Origin: Neodontobutis hainanensis
Lineage: Eukaryota > Chordata > Actinopteri > Gobiiformes > Odontobutidae
NCBI GenBank assembly: GCA_024349245.1
Contig: JALDNG010000022.1
Location: 5,542,001-5,606,000 of the forward strand
Direction of reading: 5' to 3'
Length of the DNA stretch: 64,000 bases
Shown here: positions 36,516 to 49,802 of the stretch, one piece after another
Layout: every line of letters starts with the position of its first letter
Numbering within the stretch: position 1 is the stretch's first letter
Notes under the pieces: generated by a model
Databases searched by the model: none
What the model saw: only the letters and a program-made list of their open reading frames with translations
What the model was told of the DNA's origin: nothing
Made by a program: the position numbers and the translations under genes

Positions 36516-37685
36516 AAATAGACAAATACAGTATATTTTATACATAATTAATAAATAACTTGTATTAAAGAAGTGAGGACATTTTACAAAAACAGTGGTA
36601 ACTGTACCTAGTTCTCGTAGCATCTCTGGAGCTGAAGACTTCTGTGACCAGTCCTGGATACAGGAAAGTAAGTAGCTGCTAATCTGTGGTCCTTGGATTT
36701 AGTCTGTCATTGTTGACTAATTTATCAAAGGTTGGAGCGGATGAACCTTGTTTAACCGCATGAAATACATAACGACCGTTTTAACGCAAAGACATAGATT
36801 AGAGTAGATTGTGTGTCCTGTTGTCCAAAACGAGGACGCGCTTGGCTTTGCTCACCTTCACGCACCTGCTTTGTGCCCAACCATTCAACATTCAAAATGG
36901 CAGTGGAAAAACTAAGTGACCCCCTTTCAACTTTTTGGCTGTCATTTAAGGTTGTTTCTTTACCTCAGTGATGAGTCTTTGTTGTGCACATGATGTAATT
37001 TTGACTGGAGCGCCCACTTCTTAGTAGAGTAGCAACAGTCTCCATTTGTAGATTGTGAGGTGCAAAAAAATTATACGATGCTCACCAGGTGCATGTAAAC
37101 TCACACTTGTCCTGCCTCGGACTTTGTAACGTAAAGTGAGCTCCTATTGTGCTATGATCGGTTATTACCAACTATTCAGGAGCAGAACGCACACACCATG
37201 TGTAGGTCTACCAGCTTATATCTGAGTCTAATAAAGGTTAATAGTGTTTATGGAGAAAATATGACCACCCTCCTTGTAACTTTTTTGACAATTTGAAGAA
37301 GCATGGTTGGTGTAATCATGAAATACTGAACACATTTACTTGTGTGCTTAAAGTTCTCAAAGCTGTGGCTGTACGGCGGATTTTAACTTGGCGACACAGA
37401 CTTTACACTTTACTATTATTAAACTACATTTAAAGTACTAAAGAATTTAAAAGTGAGAAGACATGTGCTGTCTCGATAAACTGAACGGAAACCCCACAAT
37501 TAATTCCCATTGCCCAAAGTGGTAAGTGGAAGTGAATGCGTTACCTGCCACATTGTGTGTTAACTGAAATAAATGAGTCTAGCAGAACCGACTGTCTCAG
37601 GGAGCCGCAAGAGGGGGGCTTTTCATTGCCTGGTTTGTTGTCGGATTACTGCTGCATGTATACGTATTAATGTTTTCTTTTTTTT

Positions 37686-37915
37686 TTTTTGGTATTTATT
37701 TAGCGCGTTTCCACCTAGTAGGCACTCAAAGCACTTTACCAGTTTTACAGCTGGAACCCCACTGGAGGCAAGGTGGGTTAAGTGTCTTGCCCAAGGACAC
37801 AACCACTGTGGGGGAGAGCAGAATGTTATGATGATTTGGAATGTTTCGAGCGGGGATCGAAGGATGGCCGCTCTACCCACTGAGCTACTGCCGCCCACTG
37901 AGCTACTTCTCACAG
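37686..37915 (-). mobile_element. tRNA-derived SINE of a second family
   Basis: On the minus strand it shows an A-box head TAGCTCAGTGGGTAGAGC and a B-box-like TTCGATCCCC, then the body containing CCTTGGGCAAGACACTTAACC, and an AT-rich tail. The head is partly duplicated: TAGCTCAGTGGG occurs twice within 40 bp. It is not a tRNA gene, because the cloverleaf cannot be completed. Confidence 0.75.
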
Positions 37916-39080
37916 TGCACTGAGCATGTGCCTGAGCAGGACAGCAGCACAGTCACACACATAAAACGCATAAGAAAAACGTGAAGAGCAGTGTTTAAAG
38001 ACATACTAATTTTTAGACCATCGAAGACACTAATATAGGGGGACGTTGCTATTGGGTATCCTGTTCAGTTATGGTGCTCTGTCCTGTCGTAAAAAGTGTA
38101 GAAGAAAATGCTAGTCAACCATAGCTTTTGTTGTGTTCAAGAGTTGTTGGCACTTCTAGTTTTGTTCTTAGTTTGATATGCCTAGTCCTTTATTTTTTAA
38201 CTTTGGTCTCTTACCATTAATATATTTAGTAACTGGCTCATTACTGAGAAAATCACCCAAGTATATTACCATTTAAAGCTACAAATGAGCCGGGTTTAAC
38301 GTTAGCTTCTTGTGAACTCAAGCTGCAACAGTTTAATAATATAATCTGCTTGTATAGTAACAAAAAAGTCTAGACCAACTAAATATATAATCAAAAAATT
38401 AAGATGATAGCTTCAGAATTGTTTTGATGGTTTCTTTAAGTACAGATACTCTACCATGTGCTCATAAGTTAAAATAGCCTGACGAATATGAACGACAACA
38501 CAAAAACCTTTCTTTCACTCATAGTTATTTGTTGGGTGAAACCATTTATTGTCAAACAACTGTGTTTACTCTTTTTAACCCACTGCCATATATTCTGACA
38601 TGTTTCCATTACCATAAGGGAGGCCTGGGTCTGGTTGTGTGGTACACTTTGAAAATTTGGTGCTAAATACTGCAGTCTGCTGATTGCACTTGAACAAAAA
38701 CGAGAAGCGCAGGAAAAAGCAATAAACTTAATATTAATTTCTAATAAATGACACCTTGTCCTTTTTATTAATCATAATATTCCAACAGAAAACATGATAA
38801 ATGTTGTAATTTTTACCTACAACATAGCTAGTGGTTATTTGCAACAGACGTTTTTTTGTTTTAAACGGTTGGTGACGTACGACTCTCACTTAATGATTTT
38901 AAATATTGTGTAAATAGTGTTTACACTGAAGCATTAAACGCAAGCTGAACCTGTGGCCTGAACTGCACCAATTTTCTACACTATAGAAAACTCGTGCAGT
39001 TCTATAAATTTACTGTTTAAAAACTGTAAATAAACTGGAGAAACTTACTGACCCAACCTGTCCTTAATGCTTTTCTTCAG

Positions 39081-39106
39081 CCATTTGAAGGCCAGCCTTC
39101 AAATGG
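39081..39106. repeat. Perfect 26-bp inverted repeat
   Basis: CCATTTGAAGGC and its exact complement flank a 2-base spacer (CA). The loop is too short for a miRNA hairpin. Confidence 0.9.
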
Positions 39107-40861
39107 GTTTAAAAGCAGGCACACACAAATTCACTCCTACATACAACATGTCATTTCGAGATAGATGGCCTTTGTGTCCTGGGATGGTACAGCGGGACAC
39201 ATCTGCCCAAGTGTACCACACCATGGTATACTGTCAGCATTAGACATCCATGCAAATATGCAGACTAGAGAGATTGATGCTTCTTTTGAGTCTGGAAAGT
39301 TTTGAGCCTCAGGCTGCATTTCAATAGGCCACTGTATGCTGGCGTTTTTCATGTATTTTGTGAAAAAGTAGATAGTGCATTTTAAATTGTTTCGACATCT
39401 TTTAGCCTTTGATCTCATCAGACTCAATTTTAAATGATGAGCCGCAATGGCCACAGACGTTCGTCCTCCCAATGCTGTGCCCTACACATGTTTTGTAATG
39501 TCCGCAGACTACACACTTTTCTGCTCCTCCCCACTTCCCCTGCTCAGCGAGGGACGTGTCTATGGCCTACGCGTCGTGCTTCCTCCCTTCTGCCACTCTG
39601 TCTCTCCAGGGGTTAAACCTGCGCCGTCTCTCAACCACAAACCAGTTTGAACCGGTTTGAGGAAGTTTTTTGTCTCAAGGAATCTTGGGATCGGACTATG
39701 AGGAGCTGTGATGATGTCACGTTGAACTACGAAGACCTTGATGCATCTTGCTGATTCAGAAAAGCAAGATGGTGTATTTGTGCATACGCATTCATTAGTT
39801 TTGCACTGCAGAAAAAAACGCAGTTTTTACATCCATCTTCTATATAAATTACAGAGCAGAGTTTGTGGCCTACGCAAGTTTGCTTATGTCTGTGTTGCAT
39901 CGTGGAGATGATAGTTTTCTGCTGTGTAATAAGTTTTTCCAGTAAGCTTTGTGGGTCCATCCTCTGCTGTTACTGTACCATGGAATCGGGTCAGCATCTG
40001 GGGCACTGGCAGTGAGAGAGGAGACACTCAAACATCTCGGGCCAAGCAAAGTGGCTGTGTCATTGTTCAGTTTTACATACAGCACTTAATGTCAGGTCAA
40101 TGAATAATGTTTCTACTGCATTAAATGTTGTGGACATGGCTGTGAAGTGCAATATCAACAAATTCATATAGTGAAAGACTGAGCTACATTTCCAAAAGAG
40201 TGCCGCTGTCAGACTAGCTGCAATGTAAAAGTGCTCGAGTATGAATTTTTAATTGTAACAATTGGGGAAAATTTAAATCTCACACTTTAATATTGTCATT
40301 GCTATGTTGAACAAAAATATTTCAAGATGCAGGTTTTCAAAAATTTGCAACTCGACTGAAGAGCGTGTGGCAGGCTTAGCTGTTTTTTTATAGTGTTTTT
40401 ATTTAAAGTGAGGTTGTTGGCACTAAAGGTGACTGTCTCTACTGTGGATCTGTTTTGTATTGTTTAACTTGTGGTACAGTTTCATGACAGTTGTATGGAA
40501 CCCATTAGGTCAAAATAGTCTGCAATTGTGTGGAATTTAGATGTATTGTCAGGTTGATGGTCATTTCTAACACTAACACTTTTTTCTTTAGAACATCGTC
40601 TAATTTTATTGTAACTATTCAATTTACTTCAAAGACAATTTCATTGAAAATATGTGGACACAGGAGCAGTTGTAGCAAGATAGAAGTCATTCACAGTATA
40701 TGGTATACTAGTTTTTCATAGTAGATTTTCACAAAGTAAACATTACAAACATGTTTTGTATTTTTGTCTGGCTTATATTTATAGTAGTACCGTGTATGTG
40801 CATAATGGACGACACATACTCATCCAGTTTCAAACTTTCTCTCTTCAGAGTGAGAGCAGCC

Positions 40862-43800
40862 ATGTCAGAGGAGGCTGTGCGTCAGACCCGCAGCCAGAAG
40901 CGAGCTCTGGAAAAGGACCATGCAGCTCTCACTGGGTCCACGGGGGACATGGACAGTAAACGGGTCAAAATGGAGAAGTGTGACACGGCTGAAAGCCCAC
41001 TGGCACTGGTGGGTCCTGTGGGCGATGGTGTCACATTGAAGAGTGAGCAGGCGACAAAAGTGGCAGCCAGCATCCTAAAGACCGGTGAAGTGAAGGCCAC
41101 CATCAAAGTGGAGGTGCAGACTGGAGATGAGCCGGTTGACATGAGCACTTCCAAGAGGTGAGGCCAGCTGGGTCAGGGCACTTTACATTACATTTTGTTA
41201 GAGACATTTTGTTCATTGTGTCAGTTTTTATGTCTATTAGCAACTTCAGCATGGTGTGATAGTAGTATATAGTATAGTGTTGCCGTCTTGGATATGTAGC
41301 TTGTACAACCATTAATGCGGATAATAATTGGTCTGTGTAGAGTTAACATGCAGCAGGGATCATCAAACTACTGTGTTCAATGCTTTATTCAAGTGATCTT
41401 ATTATTTAACAGTATTTAGCCTTTGTTAAAACAAGAGAACAGAAACAAAGGTTACACCTGACTTGTTCGTAATCATTAATAAATATCGACTCAAGTTAAA
41501 ACCACAAACGCATTAAATTAAGAAAAACATGTTCCTACACCTACTGTAAACACGTGAACACACCGTAAACACCTGAACACATCATAAGCTATGTAGACTA
41601 GTCTTTTCTTTTAAAAGTGTTACAACATGACACAGCAAAAAAACAAACAAAAAAAACAGGATAACCAGTGGCAGCGTGACCGTATGAGTCTTTGTTGGTC
41701 TTTATGTTTTTATCTGTTTAAATGTATTACTTTGTCTGACTCAGGAACATTCTCATGGCTGTGTCCGACCTTAACCTGAGTATTTTTTTTTCTAAATGAT
41801 TAATTGGTTGGAGCTAGGTGTTTGTTACTTACAGCTAGAAGGTCCTGACCAAAGCAGGGCTGTTCTGTATAAAGTTTACCTGCTTCCATAATGTCTGCAT
41901 GGACTGAACCTGGGTTTCCTTGTCATGATCAAAACCCCTTAAGTCACTAACCATGAGCCAGGTGTTGGCTAAGATCCAAAGATGGTCCCACGGCAATGGG
42001 CACAGCTTAGTGGTTGCTGGAAGCCTCTTTTGGAGTACTTGTGGGATGAGTTAAATGCAGAAAGTGAATTTTCCTACATGGACCCATGTAACTTAAGCAA
42101 ACCTTACGAATAGGATAAAATGGCGGCCTGTCAACTGACTTACCACTTGGGTGGATTTTTATTTATTTTTTGCTTAAGTCTTCAGCGCATGCATACATGG
42201 TTGTGTGAAGAGACTTGTTTTCTCGCTTTTCTCTAGCTAGTGGTCTGACAGAAGTCATACAGGAAGTCACTATGTGGTTGTCTGCTGCCTGCCCCCATTT
42301 TGAAAAGTTTGAGGCTCCCGAGGCCTGGGCTCCATTTTCTCCCACCGCAGCACCTGAACTCTGCCCACACTTCACACAAAATGAAGGCTATGTGTCACAA
42401 ACTGGTTCCAACTGGCCGTTGCCATGGTTTCCACATTGGAAGGAGCAGTTGCAGAAAGGAGGGGCTAGGAGGATTGGTGGGTGTGTCACATGACCATGCA
42501 CAAAAATGCTTGATGTCATTTGATGCGTTTGGTATTAGATAAAAACATAGTGAGGTGTTTTCTAATGGATCAGAGAGGAGACAGAGTTCATTGTGCAGTA
42601 ATACTGATGTGTCACTGAAGGGTCACCTTTGACCCCTGTTTCACCCCTTACCAAGTGCTTACACACTTAACATAGTCAAGATTTCTGACACATGTAACTC
42701 CATAACATAGTACAAGCCAACCTTTCAGTCTAGGCAACAAACCATAGCGCCTTGTTATAGTGTGGCCTAAAGGCCATAATCCCCATGGTCTGAATTTTGC
42801 ATACTTTGTGGTGCTTTGTATAGGTGTTGATATCAGACCACACCTTTTTCAGGCGAGTACACTATTTAACAATATAATGTTTCAGAAATGATTCACCGTT
42901 AGATTATCATCTTTTTCTCTCCACCTAAATGACATACTCTGTAACACTCCATTGGGGTCAGTGTGAAGAGGAGGCATGCAGAAACACTGGACCTTACATA
43001 ACCAAGCTGCTGTGTGTTGCTTGTGTATGCTATGCTTAATTAACTAGTGACTTCAACATACAGTATCATTGGATGTTTTAATGCATCCTGTGATAGTAAA
43101 TATATAGACTGTAAAGGGAACAAGGCATGAGAACATGCAGCTCCTTTAGGCCCTTTAAGGCTTCAGATGTGCTTCAGGATACAAGCACATTAGTGTGTGC
43201 GGTGCAGATTCTAAAAATGTTTTAGACTCTTAGCATGTTTATTATTTCTTTGCCTAGTCTGTGAAAGTTTGTCTGTGATGTTGGTGTATTTGGGAGAAGC
43301 CGACGGTTCTGTTTATTGGTGCACTTCAAAGGCAAAAAGACGAAAGAAGTGTGCAGAGGGGGATAAAGTGTGAATAAGTGAGTCAATGAGTTGGACTATA
43401 AAAGATGAACAAGTTGGTGTGGTTGGGGGAGGGGTGTGTGAAGTAGTGAGTGACTGAGCAAGAGTGTACACAATAGGTTGGCTCTTGGCCATGTATTCCC
43501 CTCCCCCTCGGTCACCCTCTCCAGTGTCTCGGGCGGACCTCCGCTCTGCTCAGCTTGTGACTCTGTCGGTAGCCGGGAGGGAGCGCAAAGCCGAAGCCCA
43601 GGCTGCGGCCAGCCATTAGGCCATAGGCCCTGCCACAGAGGTAGTGAAAGGGGAGGGCCTGTCTGGGTGGCAAACTGGCCCCAAGCTTAAAGTCCTGAAG
43701 CCTCTTGTTCCACAGCACCTGAACAATTATATAACTACTACATGTGTGCAGTCCTCTACCACAAACATACTATCTAATAGCCTAATAGCACGTATTTCCC

Positions 43801-46800
43801 AGTTAGTTTGACTGCATAGACTAAAGCCCTTTTTATTCTCCACCCCTGTCTTTATTGATACATATAAAGTCGCCCACCGGTCGCGTTTTGTCTGGGGAAA
43901 AAACACTCAACTGTTTATCACACAGCTTTTTTTTTTTTTTTTTGTGCAAATGCGAAAATGTATATAATATGTCTATTGTTTTCTTGTGGTCAGTGGCCAA
44001 CTATAATAATGTATGTCCAAAAGGTAAAGGTAAAGATGCAAGCTTCTTACAATCTTCCCCGCTGCCATTACTCTATTATTGATCTCTTGGTTGTTCTTGT
44101 GTGTCCCAGTGCACATTTGCAGCAGGATGCAGTTGATGATCATAATAATGTAGTGCCATCTACTGGAAATAAAACAAAACTACATGTAAGGTACTGGGCC
44201 ATGTAATAGCTCAGTAACTAAACTGTGATTTAATCAGGTCAAAATAATAAATACTGTGTTTTGTTTGTTCCTGCAGTGATATTAAAAAAGAGCGACAGCC
44301 ACCGTCTCCAGACGATGTAATTGTGTTGTCAGACAATGAGCCATCCAGTCCCCTCATGAATGGCCACTGCTTCACAAAGACTGATACAGATAAACTCATG
44401 GTAAGACATTTTTTTTCATGCCTAACTTAGTTTTTTTTTTTAGTTTTGAGCTGTATTTGTGGCTTTTGAATTGTGACATTGGGCTTGCCACATATTTGAT
44501 GACGGCCAGTACAGCACTAGTTAGATCAGCTGGTTTTAACCCCCATCAGAGCTAGGCTATCTATATTGCTGACACAGGGACATGTAATATACGTAACCTG
44601 ATGCTTTGATGGAGATTCTACAAATAGTGGTAAACTAACCATTATCAACAGAAACCAATTGTTTTGACAGATGTAATATTTATTTATTTTTTGTAAAAAG
44701 CTGGTACTCTTTAGTCTCTAACTCTTTTCCTTTTGCCGGTGCAGAAGAGCTCCCCTCAAGAAAGAGAGCGTATCATCAAACAGCTGAAAGAGGAACTTCG
44801 ACTTCAAGAGGCTAAGCTGGTGCTGCTTAAGAAACTACGACAGAGTCAGATACAGAAGGAGAGCACTGTGCAGAAGGTATAAATACAGCTTCACTTGTTT
44901 ATCTTATTACTTGCATAGTGGAAGACACTCAACCTATGTAATGTTGCATTGCAGACTGGCTCTGTTGCCACTCCTCCACCTCTGGTGCGAGGTAGCATTA
45001 CTTCAAGTAAAGGACCCCTACAGGTACGTTTTGAACCTACTTATCCAACCATGTTTAATTTTTTGCGTATTTTGGTGTGTTGCTGATTATAGTTTCATGT
45101 TATGTGTTTTTATTAAATTTTTTTACAGGTGACTGGTCGTAGCTCAGGCACAGTGATCCCTCCTCCTTTGGTGCGCGGTGGACAGCACGCCCCGTCCAAA
45201 CACAATTCTCAAATTGTGATGCCGCCACTGGTTAGAGGAGCACAGGTTAGGGTGCGAGACTTTGAAATACTGTAGTTGTACCAATTATAAATGGCTAGAT
45301 TTAAGCAGGGTAGCACTTATTTGACATGCTCTTTACATGTTTTTCCTTTCTGTTTTTATTTGTGTATTCAGCCGATCACAGTGACGGCCCAGCAGATAGC
45401 CAGTCTACGTCAGCAGCAGCAGCACGGTGGGTCGGGACCTCCTCCTCTTCTGCTGGCTCCGAGGGCCTCCGTGCCCAACGTCCAGATCCAGGGCCAGAGG
45501 ATCATTCAGCAGGGACTCATAAGGGTGGCCAATGTCCCCAACAGCAATATCATGGTCAGCATCCCTCAGGTGACCACTCAATGCTGCAAATTAGTACTGC
45601 CTACTACATCACATTTTGCCACTGCATTCCAGAAACACTTGATCAGAATTAACATAAACAACATGCAAATTCTAATCTCTTGATTGTGTGTTTTCTTCAG
45701 GCTTCTCCAACCGGCTTAAAGGGCTCTTCAGGGTCACCCAACTCTAGTGTGAACGACTCCCCAGCCAGTCGGCAGGCGGCAGCTAAACTTGCACTTCGTA
45801 AACAGTTGGAAAAGACGCTCCTAGAGATCCCACCCCCTAAACCTCCTGCTCCTGAGTTCAACTTCCTGCCTTCAGCGGCCAATAATGAGTTCATCTATTT
45901 GTTAGGGCTGGAGGAAGTTGTGCAGAAATTACTGGAGATGCATGGTAGAGGTAGGTAGATAGGCTCACTTTGTCATGGTACAGCAGCAGATGCAAAAGGT
46001 GTCTAAACTATAGAAGGTTCTTGTTTATTAACTACAGGAAATTTGGGCCCAGCTGTTGCACTGGCCAACTGCATCCCCAAAGAGCCATACGTTTGTGCCC
46101 AATGTAAGACGGACTTTACATCACGCTGGAGGAAGGAGAAGACCGGCACCATTCTCTGTGACCAGTGCATGTCGTCCAATCAGAAGAAGGCCCTAAAGGC
46201 AGAGCACACCAATCGACTGAAGGCTGCATTTGTCAAGGCTCTTCAACAGGAGCAGGAAATTGAACAACGCATCTTGCAGCAAGCGGCCTCATCTTCATCT
46301 TCTGCCTCGTCAATCTCTAAAACCAGCTCATCATCCTCGTTGTCCAAAGGTGACGTGCTAGTGTCGCAGCAGTACAAGCAGGTTCAGGCTGCCATGCAGC
46401 ACAGGTCTGTGTCTGCCCACCACTCCATCAAACAGGTAAGAATTGCTTTAGAGTTAAATCCAACATGTCTCTGTTCTTAGAACATTTAAGTCCCTTTCCA
46501 CTAAGTGGTGGGGTATGTGTAGGGTTGTGTGGCAAGTTATCATTGTTAACATGGCTACAAACAATTGTAACTATATACATTTTCTACAGTTTTATTGCAA
46601 CAGTCCCTAACCTTATTCACATTTTATATATTAGTTAAAGCTAGATTTAGGTTTCCACTTAGTATATCACAAAAACACAGCTTGTATAGTGCTTGTATGA
46701 CACTGCTGAAGTAGCTGATATCACTTGCTACACAACAAGTGGTAAAAAGAAAATACAAGCTTAATCAGGTTTACCATGCGAAAGACCATATTAAACTTAT

Positions 46801-47572
46801 TGAGTAGAACCAGTGCATTTGATGACATGTCTATCTCGTGAATTTACGTAGCACCTTTCATTACTCTTTATTTTTCACTCTGTGCAGAGTCAGAAGTCGC
46901 ACAGCCTCCAGTCTGCAATGAGCTCTCGCGCAATGGCCCACTTCACCTCGTCTTCCCAGCTCCAAAATGCTGTGACCGCAGCAGCGCTGGGCAGCAGGGC
47001 AACTAAGCATGCTGTCGGACGCCATCTGCAGCAGGGGGCAAAGGTCAGCGCCAGTAGCAGCAGTAACCAGGGCAACGTGACTGCCTGGAAGAAGCAGAGT
47101 ACTGGCAACACAGGTAGATAAGTCAGATGAGGTTAGAGGAAACGTGGTTAACTTAGCATATTCTCACTTCTGCTTCTCTATGGGCACATCATCCTTCTGT
47201 AAAGCCCTGTCACTTCTTGTGCTTTTCTCGTTACCTTAAACTTATGTTCACTTGTATAAATGTTACTGTACTGCTTGGGCAACATTGATGCTTAATGGTT
47301 TAATTTTAAATTAGGGTATTTCTCATTGGCACATTCTTTTTTTCTATTCTATTTCTCGTTTTAATGTTTCAAAGAAAGTATAATTAAGTTTGATTTCAAA
47401 TATTGCCAGTGTGCTCACAATGACTGTTTGTCTTTTGACAGGGGTCACTATGGCCTATGTGAATCCGAGCTTATCGGCTCATAAAGCCTCCTCTGCTGTG
47501 GAACGTCAGCGAGAGTACCTGCTGGACATGATTCCTTCTCGGTCCATGTCACAGGCCAACACATGGAAATAA
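40862..47572 (+). CDS. gatad2a: NuRD subunit GATAD2A (p66-alpha)
   Basis: GATAD2A bridges MBD2/3 to CHD in the nuclear NuRD repressor complex. Coding exons: 40862-41157, 44277-44400, 44745-44876, 44955-45023, 45129-45245, 45372-45569, 45701-45950, 46038-46435, 46888-47113, 47442-47572; phases join to about 646 aa (human 633). Residues 141-184 form the charged coiled coil CR1 (RIIKQLKEELRLQEAKL), the MBD2 contact. A GATA-type zinc finger follows, with Cys 415, 418, 436 and 439 (CAQC-X17-CDQC), the CR2 region. The N-terminus MSEEAVRQTRSQKRALEKD and C-terminus REYLLDMIPSRS match recalled GATAD2A. VKME at 35-38 corresponds to the SUMO site reported at human Lys30; IKVE at 81-84 is another consensus. 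PPLVRG occurs three times (exons 4-5 of the coding set). Position next to mau2 favours GATAD2A over GATAD2B; which teleost duplicate it is cannot be told. The ATG has G at -3. Confidence 0.96.
41158..44276 (+). other. gatad2a: gatad2a intron 2
   Basis: About 3.1 kb between the first and second coding exons. A GC-rich patch at 43480-43700 is element-like. A good CTCF-like motif lies at 44154-44166, 110 bp before the next exon. No exon was recognised. Confidence 0.6.
44154..44166 (-). promoter_or_regulatory. CTCF-like motif, full core match
   Basis: On the minus strand CCAGTAGATGGCA satisfies every position of the core CCASYAGRKGGCR. It is intronic in gatad2a. Binding is inferred from the motif alone. 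Confidence 0.4.
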
Positions 47573-49760
47573 TGCAATCCTCATCCCCACTTCTCCCACA
47601 ACTATGTCCCTCTTATGTCAATAACGGCCAACGTCATCACTTTAGCAGTGGATTCTGTCCTGCCATGATGCATTGGATAGAGTCTCTGTTTTTGTGGAGA
47701 AGATGTTCTTCACCCTTTCCTCAAGATGTTTCTTCTACTTCCTTAAATAAATCCTTGATCCCAAATGGGCTTTGACAACTGGAGTTTGCGGGATATAAGG
47801 AATATGTCAAATACTATAGAACATTTGGGGTTGTGGCGTAAAACTGGACTAATTTTTGCTGCGGCAATGCCTCTTTTGGTGTATAGTGGTTGAACAATCC
47901 TTGTGCACCTAGTGGAAAATGCTGCTGCTTTCCTGATGTCCACTGCCTCTGGACAAGGCAGGGAAAAAAAAACAAATTATTATATACAATAAATAAATAG
48001 TCGCCTTACGTCCAACCCCTCTACAGTCTGAGGTAGCCAGACTAACTGAACTAAGTGAAGACCTCATCACAGGGATTGTGGTTGAGCTTCGAGGACCATC
48101 CACAAAAAAATAACTGCTTCAGCTTTGCAAAAATGAATCCAGTGAAAAGGACTGTAAAAATCATCTGTACGTGTACACGGACTGCTGCTTCTCTACCAGC
48201 CACAGCGCACTGAGTAGGGAACCTGACGTGTGTCGGATTATTTTGTATGGCTGAATGTTAGGATTTTGTCTCTTCTTCTGTAAGTCATATACTGTGTTTT
48301 GGAATATTGTGCTCCCTGATACTTTGGAAGAGGATTCTTGTTGAGGTCTGAATTTCCAGGCTTAATGTTACTGTTGAGGTGGTTTTACATCTGCTGGTAG
48401 TGGCCTACTTTTAAATACTTTGTTTTTTCTAAGATGAAGAGAAATAATTAAAAATTGTGGTTTCACTGACTAATGTAAAAAAATAAGATGGAGTATGTTT
48501 TGGAGGACTATTCTTAGTGAATATTGTTAAAACCTTCCAAAGAACTAGTGGAGCCCAAATGGAATCCCTTCTGCTAGAAGGTTTCTACTTTATTTGAACC
48601 CTCTCGGAATAGAAACATGACTTCATGCTAAACTGAGGGGGTGTAAGGAATGTCATATTTTTGACATTTGTTTTGCTTTTAGTCAATAGGTTGTGGTGCA
48701 TTATTTTATTTTTTTTTCTTTAGCAAAATGTTTCTGGGTTTATTTATAGGGTCATGTTAGTAAAGATATATGCTTCTGCCCTAAGTTTGAAAGGATCTCC
48801 ACTAAGATGATTTGTTTTCCTTGTGTCTAGTGGCTCCTACACCCCACAATTGGTCCGAGTGAAGCTGGACAGCTTTCAGAATGTAGTTATGCAAAAACCC
48901 CTATAGCAACAAATGACGTGAACTTCTTAGTCTTTAACATTAAGGTGTGTATTTTTTCATCAGGTCCTTCAATTGAGCTAACTATGCCTTTCACATGAGC
49001 TATAGTGCATTTTTATCAGGTCGCAGCAGCACAGGATAAGCTAGTGAGTACATTGTGTCCTACTTAAAAACAGGGAAATTTCCATTGCTCATGACGTTTT
49101 TTTTGTTTAACAACCACACTCTGTTCTTTAATGTCAGTCACTGGGGCGGCAAAGCTATATTAACCTAATTAAAAATCTAATAAGTGTGCAATTTGAAATT
49201 TGGCTCATTGCAAGCAATATATTTTAGTGAATAATGCAAAGTCAGTAATATGCTTGCCATCCCAGTAGATATTGTCAGCATCTGTCTATGATTTATCCAT
49301 TCATTATAATCAGTTGATACCCATTCTATCTGTGAGTCCTTGTTTTATTCAGAGTGAGTCAATGCGACATTGTAAGGACATACACAATACCATAATTCAG
49401 TGTTCCATAGGAGACTTAGCATGTAGGCATCATTGTGAATGGTGCGTGTTTCAGTGTATACATTGCAGATAGAAATACCAGCATACAGACTTGAAAGAAC
49501 AAAATTGCTCAAATTGTATTTCTGACTCCTTGTAGCATGGATAATATTCCAGGTCGTCTGTACATTCCAGACAGGCAGAAGGTAAAGAAAGTAACCAACA
49601 CTTCATTTGGATACACAAACTGGATCAAGGTCTCCATTATCTATATCCCTGTGCTGTCCTGACTACTGCCTGTTGCTGCTGCTGTTTGGCAACAATATCA
49701 CCATTCCCTTTATTTGGGGTCACTCCCAGATGGAATAAACAATGTATGACAATTTTTTTT
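47573..49760 (+). other. gatad2a: gatad2a 3' UTR
   Basis: About 2.2 kb of AT-rich sequence with no other gene. AATAAA occurs near 47990 and at 49734-49739 and 49797-49802, so short and long ends are possible. The AATAAA at 49734, followed by a long T-rich run, is the best distal end. Confidence 0.5.
49734..49739 (+). terminator. gatad2a: gatad2a distal polyadenylation signal
   Basis: A canonical AATAAA followed within 20 bases by a T-rich downstream element (49752-49775). Nearer signals in the UTR may be used as well. Confidence 0.45.
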
Positions 49761-49802
49761 TTGTTTTTTTTTTTTGGATTTTCTGCTCTATTAAATAATA
49801 AA

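Larger units (their letters stand above)
27815..40848 (+). other. gatad2a: gatad2a intron 1 (about 13 kb)
   Basis: No coding exon is convincing here. The intron holds cryptic GCTAGC/TTAGC sequence (27910-28520), an ATT repeat (32652-32673), a G-quadruplex-capable run (33112-33127), an exon-like open segment at 33644-33794, two SINEs (36125-36515 and 37686-37915), and a 26-bp palindrome (39081-39106). Long first introns often hold enhancers; none can be shown. Confidence 0.65.

Noticed and set aside
39081..39106. miRNA precursor
   Set aside because: The palindrome has a 2-base spacer and 12-bp arms, too short for a Drosha/Dicer hairpin.
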